Shown: piece after piece, positions 25,520 through 33,690 of the stretch
How the letters are laid out: each line of letters begins with the position of its first letter
Position numbering within the stretch: position 1 is the first letter of the stretch
From: Streptococcus suis 10581
GTDB lineage: Bacteria > Bacillota > Bacilli > Lactobacillales > Streptococcaceae
Assembly (NCBI GenBank): GCA_000440235.1
Contig: ALKQ01000001.1
Location: forward strand, 80,446-144,445
Direction of reading: 5' to 3'
Length of the DNA stretch: 64,000 bases
Translations under genes and position numbers: made by a program
The notes under the pieces: model-generated
What the model was told of the DNA's origin: nothing
Databases searched by the model: none
Seen by the model: the letters and a program-made list of their open reading frames with translations, nothing else

Positions 25520-25927
25520 TTATAATTTTGTTATGTTTCCATCTTGCTTGAGGAATTGAATAATTGTTTTCTTTAAATCTTCAAAATCTCCTTGAAAGGT
25601 AGCAATTTCAACTGTCTTTTCAAGTCCAGCCTGTAAGGAAAGATTGGATTGGTAACCATTCATTGCTAGAAACATATGCAAGGCAAGAACAGCAGTTCGT
25701 TTATTGGCATTATAAAAAGGATGTTTTTTAATCAAATTTATCCAGATAATAGCAGCTTTACTGTAGATATCTGGATAGAGAACTTTGCCGAAAATCTCTT
25801 GTTTAGGCTGTTCAACAATCATTCGAAGACTGTTTGGATCAGCAATGCCAACAGGTTCATTAGGAGAATATTTGCCAATAACCATGACATTGATTTTGAT
25901 AATATCTTCAGCAGTTAGATATCTCAT
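25520..25927 (-). CDS. Fic/Doc-family toxin
   Basis: A 135-residue Doc-type protein with the active motif HPFYNANKR (HxFxxxNKR), the diagnostic Fic loop. Doc toxins phosphorylate EF-Tu and stop translation. It is preceded by an AbrB/MazE-type antitoxin whose stop overlaps the Doc start by four bases, the normal antitoxin-first order. It probably stabilises element 1. All key residues are present. Confidence 0.88.
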   Translation of the reverse strand: MRYLTAEDIIKINVMVIGKYSPNEPVGIADPNSLRMIVEQPKQEIFGKVLYPDIYSKAAIIWINLIKKHPFYNANKRTAVLALHMFLAMNGYQSNLSLQAGLEKTVEIATFQGDFEDLKKTIIQFLKQDGNITKL

Positions 25928-26145
25928 CTATCCACCAATTCTTTCAAAAGCTCATCGTATTGGTTCATGGCTTTTTCTAGTTCCTTATCAAAATCAAATT
26001 TTGGCTCAGCTTTACGAATGATGACGTTATTTCCTGAAGTGACGAATTCAATTTCTTCTCCAATTTCTACTCCAAGAGTTTCTTTAATTTTATTGGGAAT
26101 TGTAATGACAGTACTATTTCCTGTTTTTCTCAAGATAACATTCAT
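25924..26145 (-). CDS. AbrB/MazE-type antitoxin
   Basis: A 73-residue protein with an N-terminal swapped-hairpin SpoVT/AbrB domain (VILRKTGNSTVITIPNKIKE and GEEIEFVTSGNNVIIRK) and an acidic helical C-terminus (KFDFDKELEKAMNQYDELLK) that should bind the Doc toxin. ATG 26145 is preceded by GGAGG. It likely binds its own promoter. A shrunken copy missing most of the DNA-binding domain lies at 44571 in element 2. Confidence 0.85.
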   Translation of the reverse strand: MNVILRKTGNSTVITIPNKIKETLGVEIGEEIEFVTSGNNVIIRKAEPKFDFDKELEKAMNQYDELLKELVDR

Positions 26146-26208
26146 GGTTCTACCTCCGTTTGTATATACATTATAAAATGAACTTACAAAAAAGTAAAGT
26201 GAATACAC

Positions 26209-26243
26209 ATTGTTTCTTAACTACATAAGCTCCGAAAACTAAA
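26209..26243 (-). repeat. arm-site-like repeat, right inverted copy
   Basis: Read on the minus strand: AGTTTTCGGAGCTTATGTAG then TTAAGAAAC, nearly identical to 12834-12866 but inverted. With the left copy it frames element 1 just inside its ends. Confidence 0.55.
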
Positions 26244-26368
26244 TTTTTGGTAATCTATTGGTAATCCATGATTTTCAGGATTGATTTAGAAGTCTGTTTA
26301 TTTAATGAAAAAGACTTTTGAAAGCTTGATTTAATAGTCTTTTACAGAGATTTGGTTTTTGTCACCCA

Positions 26369-26456
26369 AAACCAGGTCTTAAGAAAGCACGTAAAGCTTC
26401 ACAATTCTCTAAACGTTAATTATCAGCGATATATCAACGTTTCAAAGCACTCAAGA
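26369..26456 (+). repeat. internal att site (rpsI-tail copy)
   Basis: The sequence encodes the last 16 codons of S9 ([16 protein letters not shown] and stop) with several synonymous changes relative to rpsI, then ATATATCAACGTTTCAAAGC and a terminator hairpin. It is the junction of the two tandem elements: right end of element 1, left end of element 2. The 146-380 bases on either side up to the next genes hold no other gene. Confidence 0.85.
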
Positions 26457-26525
26457 GTTTACCTCATGGGTGCTTTTTTCGTGTTTTTTTGAAAAGTTTA
26501 CCTCAAAATTTACCTTATTTTTACC

Positions 26526-27743
26526 TTATTGCTTCAGAGAGTTTAAAGCAAATTCTCCAACAGCCATTGGAATGACATTTGAGGTGTTGACATAAATCTG
26601 AGTTGTCAAGGTGTCACTGTGGGTCAGAGCTTCTGAAATAGCTTCTAAACTCATTCCCGCCTGTTTGGCAAGTGTTGCCCCTGTGTGTCGGAGTTTATGA
26701 GGTGTAGCGTGTGTCAGTTCAGGATGTCGCTTTTTGATGCTCTTCATCTTGTTGTTGAGATAGTCAGCATGTAAGGGCTTGTTGATGTTTCCTTTTGTGT
26801 CTATATAAGTGAAGACGAACTGTTCAGGATTGGTTAGAATCCCAAATCGAGCAAGCTCATATTTTTGTTGCTCTTTCCATGAGGAAAGGAGTTGAATCAG
26901 GTCATTAGATATTAAAAAGATAGTCTTTTTGTTCCCTTTTGTGGATTTGACTTCTCCATATCTATCCAGAGCTTGAATTAGCTGGATTTGAGCTTTTGAA
27001 AAGTCAATATGTTTCCATTGCAGAGCGTAGCTCTCGGATTTTCGGTCTCCCAAAAAGAAGGTAAGATAAAATAGAACATAGTCTTTAAGCGAAATTTTTC
27101 CGATAGCCAAGTCATCTTGGAAAGCCGAGAACCACTCTTGTAGTTGCTCCTGTGTAAGGTAGAGGTCTTCATCTCTCTTTGCTTCTGCCAACTGGATTTT
27201 CTTGGTTGCTTTGATACGACGCAAGGTTTTAGCAACTTTATTTGATTCTATATATTCTAATTCCTCTGCCCAATCAAATATGGAAATTACATAACTTCTC
27301 AAGGTCTTGAAATTGGCGTATTCATTAGCTTTAGCAGTCATCAAGTTTAGAATAACTTGCTTGTTCTGGTTGAGAAATTGAATAGTATAATTACCTACCA
27401 TAGGTAAAATATGTTTTTCAAAACAAGTTTTTGTATTGGATATAGTTGACCTGCTTGGGGGCTTTGTAGTTGAAGTTGTCTGTCCTGCTTTATAATACTC
27501 CCACCAGACATTTTCGTAAAAATCTTTGAATAGAATTTCTCCCTTGCCTAACCCTGTAAATTCGTTATTCTCAATCTGATTGATTTTTGTTAGAAGGTCT
27601 ATCTCTGCTTGTCGTGCCTCCTTTTTTGTCTTAAAACGCTTATCAAAGTAATTATTATTCACGATTCCGAGAGGCATTCGTACTTCAGTTGGAATATATA
27701 CCTTTAAGCGATATGTTCCATTTTTTGTTTTTGTGATAGTCAT
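26526..27743 (-). CDS. tyrosine integrase of element 2
   Basis: A 405-residue integrase transcribed toward the internal att site. It has an N-terminal arm-binding domain (TKNGTYRLKVYIPTEVRM), a SAM-like core, and a catalytic domain in which the expected first Arg region is FFLGDRKSESYALQW; HKLRHTGATLAKQAG supplies HxxR and ALTHSDTLTTQIYVN the last His and the Tyr. AAGGAG precedes the ATG. The first motif reads GDRKSE rather than the usual G(L/M)RxGE, still with an Arg. It is only distantly like the element 1 integrase though it uses the same target. Confidence 0.9.
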   Translation of the reverse strand: MTITKTKNGTYRLKVYIPTEVRMPLGIVNNNYFDKRFKTKKEARQAEIDLLTKINQIENNEFTGLGKGEILFKDFYENVWWEYYKAGQTTSTTKPPSRSTISNTKTCFEKHILPMVGNYTIQFLNQNKQVILNLMTAKANEYANFKTLRSYVISIFDWAEELEYIESNKVAKTLRRIKATKKIQLAEAKRDEDLYLTQEQLQEWFSAFQDDLAIGKISLKDYVLFYLTFFLGDRKSESYALQWKHIDFSKAQIQLIQALDRYGEVKSTKGNKKTIFLISNDLIQLLSSWKEQQKYELARFGILTNPEQFVFTYIDTKGNINKPLHADYLNNKMKSIKKRHPELTHATPHKLRHTGATLAKQAGMSLEAISEALTHSDTLTTQIYVNTSNVIPMAVGEFALNSLKQ

Positions 27744-27808
27744 GGTATTCTCCTTTTTGTCGAACCAGAAAATACCATGCTAATTATAAGATAAAAATAC
27801 AGATATTT

Positions 27809-28073
27809 CTAGTTTTGTGCAAGTAGCCATGCATCAATGGATTGTTTGTTGAAACGAACTGTTTTTCCAATTTTGATCATTGGAAGCCCTTTGCGAATCC
27901 ATTCATCCAACGTGTTATTTGAAATTCCAAGGTAGTCACATGCTTGTTTTTTTATTTAAGTATGAATTGTCTATATTTCGATGATGAATTTGCTTTTCAA
28001 TTTCTGATGTAATTAAACTTGAAATTAATGTCTGAATTTGCTTGATTTGATCGTCTGGTAAGATAACTTGCAT
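27809..28073 (-). pseudogene. excisionase-like HTH gene, frameshifted at A7
   Basis: On the minus strand, ATG 28073 opens MQVILPDDQIKQIQ and reads to YLNKK, where a run of seven A (27951-27957 on this strand as T7) shifts the frame into a quick stop. With six A it would continue QACDYLGISNNTLDEWIRKG and end WLLAQN-stop at 27809, an 87-residue protein with the HTH_17 fold and the place, next to the integrase, of an excisionase. Either a pseudogene or a slippage-controlled gene. It resembles 13537 in layout. Confidence 0.75.
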
Positions 28074-28267
28074 TTATAACCTCTTCCTATTGATATTTAT
28101 AATTGAATTTACCATTAGTCATTATGCCACATTGCGGACTCAAAACGGATGATTTTTAGAAATGTATAGATTAATCGTCTGTTTTGTCTTCCGTTTGGGA
28201 AGACAATTTTTTTAAGAAATGCTGTAATATCAACGTTTTGGAGGTTTTACAAAGTTGTAAAATCATA

Positions 28268-29635
28268 TTAAAAAACGTTAAATAATTCTTCTAGACTCAA
28301 TAATCGATTTAAAATTAATTCATATAAATCAATTTTATAATGATGTTTTCGACGTAATTTATTGTTCAATGAGTATATTTCATTTCTGAATTCTTTTGTA
28401 AACTTTGAGATTTGAACAATGTGTAATTCATTTGTGTTGTAATTTTTATGACAACCTAAACCATGTGCCTTTGCAAAATCAAGAGCATCAAACATCAATC
28501 GTAGAATAATTAATACATTCCACGTAATCATCTCAGATAAATAAAATGATTCAGGATTAATATTTAATTCTTTCTGACTTTTAGTAATCAAATTTTTTCT
28601 ATAACGTGATCTATTTTCTTTCGAAACAAATTTAACATCAATCAAACTAAAAATTTCTTCATCTAGAACAAAAGGAGTGTTTGTTGAATGTGACACGTTA
28701 ATCTGTTTTTTCAACAATTCTTCGAATGTAGCTCGTGGTTTTGCTCTGAAAATTGTGGATAATTCTCTATCAGTATTTATTACTGATTGTTCGATTTCCT
28801 TTATTAAATTGAAGACTCCAATTGAAACCAAGCTCTCTAAGTATTGAATGATTTTCAGATCATCAATTTCTTCAAGAACACATGTACAAAAAATGGATTT
28901 TATCTTATCTTTTTTCAAAACAGTTTCGAAACGATACACTTCAAATGCTTCTGTTTTCGTTTTGTCAAGTTGTCCTAATCTCTTTGCTTTCTTTGTTTTA
29001 CTGTAAAGAACTTGCTGATTATTTTTATACGCATTGGTTGTTAAAATATCATAATCTTTATCTTGAATGCTTTTTGAAGAGGAAGCAAAATTCACTTTCT
29101 TCCTCGTTAAACAACGTAGAAGTAATGCTCTTGTTTGCAAATGGAAAGCAGATTGTATTGCCATTGTGAAAGCAAGTTCGATTTCTTGGAATTCGCAATG
29201 ATGTATCCTACAAAATATACCTGTTTCGTTTTCCAAAATTGATAGTGCTCTATCTAATCTTGATTTTATTCCTTCAATTGAAGCAGTAGCAATGTTGAAT
29301 CCACAATGTATCAATTCTATGCGGTAAAAATAACTGCCATCAAATGGATTTTTTCCCATGAGAAATGAACCGAAATCAGTAGAATTGATAACTAGCTCTG
29401 TCAGTAATCCAAATGAACTGTATTTTCTCTTAATAGAAAAATTGTTTTCATTAAAATTAACCGTATTTAAAATCTCTTCATCAATAAGTATGTTTCCTTT
29501 CAGGTTAAGAACTACTTTGTCAATGCCCCAAAAAGAATTTGTTACAGAAAAACATCGTTCCATCTCTTTTCTATTTTCATCATAGATTTTTTGTTTTTCC
29601 TCATCCGACATACCTCTTGTAACTTTTAGAAACAT
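28268..29635 (-). CDS. Rep protein, phage/plasmid II/X-family-like
   Basis: About 455 residues. The segment QVLYSKTKKAKRL followed by AFEVYRFETVLKKDKIK resembles the family of replication proteins of small phages and plasmids (gene II/X, with a (L/Y)RFE..LK motif) that start rolling-circle replication. I cannot place the HUH pair or catalytic Tyr with certainty. The start is placed at ATG 29635 because GAGG lies 8 bases upstream; the frame is open to 29743. AT-rich codon use differs from neighbours, suggesting separate origin. Moderate confidence in the family, high in the gene being real. Confidence 0.6.
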   Translation of the reverse strand: MFLKVTRGMSDEEKQKIYDENRKEMERCFSVTNSFWGIDKVVLNLKGNILIDEEILNTVNFNENNFSIKRKYSSFGLLTELVINSTDFGSFLMGKNPFDGSYFYRIELIHCGFNIATASIEGIKSRLDRALSILENETGIFCRIHHCEFQEIELAFTMAIQSAFHLQTRALLLRCLTRKKVNFASSSKSIQDKDYDILTTNAYKNNQQVLYSKTKKAKRLGQLDKTKTEAFEVYRFETVLKKDKIKSIFCTCVLEEIDDLKIIQYLESLVSIGVFNLIKEIEQSVINTDRELSTIFRAKPRATFEELLKKQINVSHSTNTPFVLDEEIFSLIDVKFVSKENRSRYRKNLITKSQKELNINPESFYLSEMITWNVLIILRLMFDALDFAKAHGLGCHKNYNTNELHIVQISKFTKEFRNEIYSLNNKLRRKHHYKIDLYELILNRLLSLEELFNVF

Positions 29636-29713
29636 TTTTTCCTCTTTCATTTCTCGAAATGAATTATGCCATATATGGAACTTTGTCAGAGGAAAAAATA
29701 TAAAAAATTGACA

Positions 29714-29753
29714 AAAAATAGAGATGAACTTCAAAAAATTCATCTCTATTTTT
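29714..29753. terminator. strong hairpin upstream of rep
   Basis: AAAAATAGAGATGAA (29714-29728) and TTCATCTCTATTTTT (29739-29753) form a perfect 15-bp stem. It may end leftward transcription from the OB-fold gene before rep, or act in replication. The 190 bases up to the OB-fold gene's original reading frame hold no other gene. Confidence 0.65.
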
Positions 29754-29825
29754 CTATTTTCGTTCTACCACTATATCTTCAAGTATATAATTCTCAAAAA
29801 TAAACATTTCCTCATGAATTGTCTT

Positions 29826-30352
29826 TTAGATGGATATTGGCAATGCTGATAAGTACACATTGTCTCCGATTCTGAAACGTGTTTCATTGACACGCATTTT
29901 TGTGCTGTATTGTACTTTGACTCTATTTTCACAGTAATCCTTGATAATCATTTCAATCCAATTCGAATTTGGTTTTAAATGTTTATCAATAACCTTTCCA
30001 AAACAAACATCTTTGCGAAATGGTTTGGATATGCAAAACCGAAGCTAGGCTTTTTATTGAAGAATACCGCCAGTTCAGTCTGCTCTTCTTGGATGGTATC
30101 TATAATAATTTCGTAGCAATTTTTTGTGTTAATGTTTTCGATATGACCTGATATCGATACCACCATTCCCTTTTTCAATTGAAATTTTTCACGATTAAAA
30201 TAACATTTCAAATATGTGTGCTTACGACCTGCACCATTTCTAATAAACAGAATGAACGATGGTTTATTATCATCATTATTTATTTCAATAATTTTTCCTC
30301 TTGCAAAAATTACATTCTGTTCTTTGTTTCGTAGATTATTTTGATTCCTCAT
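29826..30352 (-). pseudogene. OB-fold (ssDNA-binding-like) protein, frameshifted
   Basis: The open frame 30352 to 29975 gives 125 residues with an OB-fold look (NVIFARGKIIEINNDDNKPS, then KKGMVVSISGHIENI). Near 30000 the reading frame appears broken: the next frame continues as KDVCFGKVIDKHLKPNSNWI and runs to ISI-stop at 29826, as if one A were lost from a GCAAAG run. The restored protein would be about 175 residues. By context (rep and recombinase neighbours) a single-strand DNA-binding protein is likely, but no family is certain. Start ATG 30352 has GGAGG upstream. Confidence 0.55.
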
Positions 30353-30419
30353 TTTACTTTCCTCCATTACATCAATTTCTACAGAATTATTATGCCTGAT
30401 AATACAAATCAAAAAATCA

Positions 30420-31385
30420 CTACAGAATGTAATTCGTTACAGTAACAGATAACCGCCAATGAGACAAGTTTAAAACGGATACTGCCATGAGAGCAAGGCG
30501 GTTATAAGCAATTGGCATTCCTGCCGATAATGCTTTAACTTTATTTGAGCCACGTAAAATATATGCTTCATCTCTTAAATCAAAAATAAAATTTCTACGC
30601 TGTCTTTCGTATTGCTTAGTTGATTCGTTTTTCAATTTCTGATGTCCCTCCTCCCATTTTTTTATTAATAAATTTGAAAATGCTTGTCGCATTTGTGGAT
30701 TTTCCTGAATTTTCTCAAGGTAATAGAAGTAGCTATCTCTTGAATGCTGTGCACGTAATGCATGTAAATTAATCTGATTGTTCATTTCTTTGTCAGAGAA
30801 GACAGGTTCATTTTCTCCTACCCCAGCAAAAGTCTGTTTCACCAACTCGATGTCATGCGGCAGAATATATTGCATTTGTTTTTTTCCGCCTTTGCCACGT
30901 TTGACGAAAATATAGCAGTTACCATACTCGTCTATTTTCAGGTCTCGGCCGGTTATGTTTTTTAATTCGTTCCGACGAATTCCAACGACTTTCTGGAATT
31001 CGACTAGGCGAGAGAAGCGAGAGTTCAATTCTTGACTTTTCCCTTGTTCATTCACTTCATGTTTTCGTCCTCTAACTATTTTATCGCTTGTTCGTTTTTG
31101 TTTTTTGATTCGGTTTAGATTGATTCCTGTTGCTTTACAAATTGGCGCAAGGTATGTATGAATTGTCGCAGGAGTGTATTGCTTTGGATCTTGTTGAAGA
31201 TCATCATGATATTGTTGAATTACTTCTTCCGTAATATCAGCTATCCTTTTAATACTGTTTGCTTTTGCCCATTTTGCGAATCGTGTAGCTGATCTTTTGT
31301 ATGAAGTCCGAGATGTATTGTTTGTAACATTTTTTATTGCTGCGAGGAAGATATCGTGCTTTAATGAATTTCTCTTTCGTGGCAT
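30420..31385 (-). CDS. tyrosine-recombinase-like protein
   Basis: A 321-residue protein. Candidate catalytic residues are Arg in VGIRRNELKNITGRD, the HxxR motif HALRAQHSRDSYFYY and the final NLSHWRLSVTVTNYIL holding His, Trp/Arg and a C-terminal Tyr. A SAM-like N-terminal domain (about 20-90) is suggested. RBS AGGAG precedes ATG. It is transcribed with the OB-fold gene. It is not closely like the two att-proximal integrases, and could mobilise the inner rep cluster or have another recombination job. Confidence 0.75.
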   Translation of the reverse strand: MPRKRNSLKHDIFLAAIKNVTNNTSRTSYKRSATRFAKWAKANSIKRIADITEEVIQQYHDDLQQDPKQYTPATIHTYLAPICKATGINLNRIKKQKRTSDKIVRGRKHEVNEQGKSQELNSRFSRLVEFQKVVGIRRNELKNITGRDLKIDEYGNCYIFVKRGKGGKKQMQYILPHDIELVKQTFAGVGENEPVFSDKEMNNQINLHALRAQHSRDSYFYYLEKIQENPQMRQAFSNLLIKKWEEGHQKLKNESTKQYERQRRNFIFDLRDEAYILRGSNKVKALSAGMPIAYNRLALMAVSVLNLSHWRLSVTVTNYIL

Positions 31386-32033
31386 TTTCTTTCTCCTTTC
31401 TTTGTAAAATACTTATTAATGGTAAATTGCCTCCCACCCTTTTTATTGAATGAGCTGGGTATGCTCTTGAAAATATACGCTGAGGCTTCCTGATAGGACT
31501 AGCGTTTTAGAAGCAGATTCAGTATTCACCGTCTCTTTTCTTGATATTTTCAAATGTCATTGATCTGGTTATTTCTTAAAACTAAAAACTACTATTAACT
31601 TTTGCTAAACATCTTTTTCTGTACTAAATTTATTGCTAAATGGTTATTCTGTACGTCATTTCATGCCGCAGAATAACCATTTACTTTCTTCGTTTTCGAC
31701 CTCTTTTCTCAAGTCAATGACACCTTTAAAAAAGAGAAGTCACAATCATTCGAATTAACAATTTTCACCGAGCCCAGTGCGAATTCAAACAATTGATAAC
31801 CTATCACCTCCAATCTCTATTACATCAATTTTTTTCAATATTATTATGTCGCTTTTTCAATAAAATAAAAAACGGGAATACATTATTTGCATACAAAAAT
31901 TAACAACGCGATTTTTTTGTTTTTGAAAAAGTGGCATACTGATTTTAGAAGCTAAAGGAGGTATATCATGTGATATTCAAAATACAAATACTTACTTCAA
32001 TATGGATTCGAAAACAGTAAAGGAGGTTTGAAA
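31386..32033. other. gap with little coding potential
   Basis: About 650 AT-rich bases between the leftward recombinase gene and the next rightward gene. I see no gene. Notable is only a strong ribosome site with an immediate ATG-TGA (31954-31973). It presumably holds the promoters of both flanking genes, and might hold an origin for the nearby rep, though no iterons are visible. Confidence 0.5.
31954..31973 (+). other. start-stop codon pair behind strong RBS
   Basis: AAAGGAGG (31954-31961) is followed by ATG (31968-31970) and directly TGA. This would be a one-codon ORF (start-stop), about 60 bases before the next gene. Such elements can stall ribosomes and control downstream expression; it could also be a decayed gene start. 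Confidence 0.45.
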
Positions 32034-32468
32034 ATGTTAGAATCCCACAGAATTATTATCAAATTTTTAAAGCAGACGATTTTTGAAACAGACATTAAAG
32101 CTATTGATTGCCATCATGAAAAAGATTTTGCGATTTTTCCAGGATCTTTTGATGACGAATATTATGATTTGTTGCTTGAAAACGATGGTTGTGATATTCA
32201 TATTAAAATCTTTTACGAAACGGAAGAATCGGATTGTTTTGTTACTATTGATTTAGAAGACGGATTGCACGAATCAATTCATGTGAAATTTAATTTTGAG
32301 GATTGGGAAAATGATTTTTATCAATTTTGTATTGCTATGAAAGTTATTTTGGGACATTACGTGATCGGAATCTGGACAGAAGCGATGGCAGAAATGCAAG
32401 CATTTGGTCTTGCAGGATTTGTCAAAAAATATCAAGATAAAAGATTATTTGGCAAGATGGCTATTTAA
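32034..32468 (+). CDS. hypothetical acidic protein
   Basis: 144 residues, very acidic with many Asp and Glu, not membrane. I recognise no family. The start ATG 32034 has AAAGGAGG nine bases upstream. It contains DCFVTIDLEDGLHESIHVKF in the middle and an Ala-rich helix near the end. It ends before a perfect-looking terminator. Its placement between a start-stop leader and unknown genes gives no functional clue; a phage-like anti-host or DNA-mimic protein is conceivable from acidity alone but unproven. Confidence 0.55.
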   Translation: MLESHRIIIKFLKQTIFETDIKAIDCHHEKDFAIFPGSFDDEYYDLLLENDGCDIHIKIFYETEESDCFVTIDLEDGLHESIHVKFNFEDWENDFYQFCIAMKVILGHYVIGIWTEAMAEMQAFGLAGFVKKYQDKRLFGKMAI

Positions 32469-32482
32469 ATTATGAGTAAATT

Positions 32483-32522
32483 AAAAAAGCTGCAGTTTCA
32501 TTTTGTAACTGTAGCTTTTTTT
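32483..32522 (+). terminator. terminator after acidic gene
   Basis: AAAAAGCTGCAGTT pairs with AACTGTAGCTTTTTT with one wobble, followed by T-run. Confidence 0.85.
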
Positions 32523-32885
32523 AATGTATTTCTTGAACTGATACAGCAAATTTCAGACTTTTTCGTTATATTTTGGTATAATGTGATAAATTAGTAAATA
32601 ACTTGGTAAAAGACGTAGTAAAATAATTGGTATTTCAATATGGAAGATTATCAACCATTTCGGGTTGTGGATCGAACTATATTTTTTAAAGTGTAATTAG
32701 CTACTTGTTTTACTTTCGTTATTCGTACACAGAAGAAAATTTCAGAAACGATCAATGACTGAAAACATCAATCTTCTAACTTTGCAGAATAGGCTGCAGA
32801 GAACAGAAGGTGGTAGCTATCAGTCTTAATTGGTCGTTTTTTTGCGTCCAAAAATTATTGTGGAGTCTTATGAAGGGACGGTGTT
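32523..32885. other. non-coding gap
   Basis: No gene of significant length is visible. A possible -10 (TATAAT, about 32577-32582) lies at the left part, too far from the next start to decide a gene. Confidence 0.4.
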
Positions 32886-33164
32886 TTGTTGAATAGTGAA
32901 GAATTAACAAGTTTTTTATTAGAGCAGACAGAGGAAGATTTAAAATTTATCTATCAATTTGGTCTGGAAGAGGGATGTACAGATAAAGAAAAAGTAGCGT
33001 TTCTGAGAGGGAGGGTAAGAGGTTATTGTAGTGCCGTTTTTGCCTTGTTGCTGAAACTTCGTTCATCTCAGAATGCAATTGACATTTCAGATGCTATCCA
33101 TGACCTTATCAAACTACGTGAACATGCTGAAAAAAAGATAGAAAAATATCTATCAAACAAGTAG
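32886..33164 (+). CDS. small helical protein, unknown
   Basis: About 92 residues, predicted mostly helical and charged (KEKVAFLRGRVRGYCSAVFA in the middle, C-terminal basic tail). No family recognised. The start is uncertain: TTG 32886 or TTG 32889, with AGGGA 6-9 bases upstream. Divergent from nothing; the convergent XRE gene ends 72 bases further on. Confidence 0.45.
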   Translation: MLNSEELTSFLLEQTEEDLKFIYQFGLEEGCTDKEKVAFLRGRVRGYCSAVFALLLKLRSSQNAIDISDAIHDLIKLREHAEKKIEKYLSNK

Positions 33165-33236
33165 AGAGGTTTGAAGCAGACAAAAAGACCTATCTCTTAA
33201 ATTAAGAATTAGGCCTATGAAAATTCATTGGTCAGT

Positions 33237-33563
33237 CTATTTCAATGTTTTGATAAGCTGGCTTACAGCCTGGATAACATCATCACGCTTAGTTTTTGGA
33301 AGGCTGGTTAACATCATAATCAATTCGTCCAAATTTTCATCTTTACTGATTTGCATGTCGAAAAATGTTGGAACGTCAACTTCCAACGCATCGATGATTT
33401 TGTGCAACGTATTTATTGTGATGTTGCTTTCTTTAGTTTCAAGTTTATTGATGTAATTAAATCCCAATTCAGCTCTTGCTTCAAGTTCTGTCTGTGTCAA
33501 TCCAGCCTGAAGTCGCAGTGTTTTGATTCTTTTTGCAATGAATTTTTGTAGATTGTTTGTCAT
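33237..33563 (-). CDS. XRE-family regulator
   Basis: A 108-residue protein with an N-terminal XRE/HTH_3 domain (RIKTLRLQAGLTQTELEARA, then NYINKLETKESNITINTLHK) and a short C-terminal helix. It is divergent from the PgrA-type gene. Between the two are a perfect inverted repeat and a likely promoter, so it probably represses the surface protein gene and perhaps itself. This type of small XRE protein is common in streptococcal elements. Confidence 0.8.
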   Translation of the reverse strand: MTNNLQKFIAKRIKTLRLQAGLTQTELEARAELGFNYINKLETKESNITINTLHKIIDALEVDVPTFFDMQISKDENLDELIMMLTSLPKTKRDDVIQAVSQLIKTLK

Positions 33564-33622
33564 AAGACTATCTTACAAATTATTAGTAGAAAAAAACTAA
33601 TACATATCACTGATTATTTATG

Positions 33623-33658
33623 ATAACAGTTGTATATGACTGTTATTAATGATAAAAT
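33623..33658 (+). promoter_or_regulatory. promoter and operator of the LPXTG gene
   Basis: TTGTAT (33630-33635), 17-base spacer and TAAAAT (33653-33658) fit a promoter. A perfect inverted repeat ATAACAGT-N8-ACTGTTAT (33623-33646) covers its -35 region, which suits repression by the divergent XRE protein. Confidence 0.6.
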
Positions 33659-33690
33659 AGTAATAAATTTTGGGAGGAAATAAGTATAAT

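Larger units (their letters stand above)
11520..26456. mobile_element. integrative element 1 (rpsI, mobilizable-type remnant)
   Basis: Bounded by rpsI-end repeats at 11502-11556 and 26369-26456. Contents in order: tyrosine integrase, phage-like repressor, HTH protein, DnaD-like replication protein, two MobC-like relaxosome proteins, a hairpin-rich region, type I restriction-modification with an invertible hsdS locus, an AlbA_2 protein, a 10-bp repeat array, and a Doc/AbrB pair. No relaxase, coupling protein or type IV secretion gene is present, so it could move only with help. The rpsI 3' end is a known insertion site for streptococcal elements; the exact cut points are not defined here. Confidence 0.8.

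Noticed and set aside
30010-30060. Programmed frameshift in the OB-fold gene
   Set aside because: No typical slippery heptamer lies within the zone where frames overlap; a deletion is simpler.
28268-31385. Inovirus-like prophage
   Set aside because: No coat, Zot-like or secretion gene can be seen; only replication-type functions are present.
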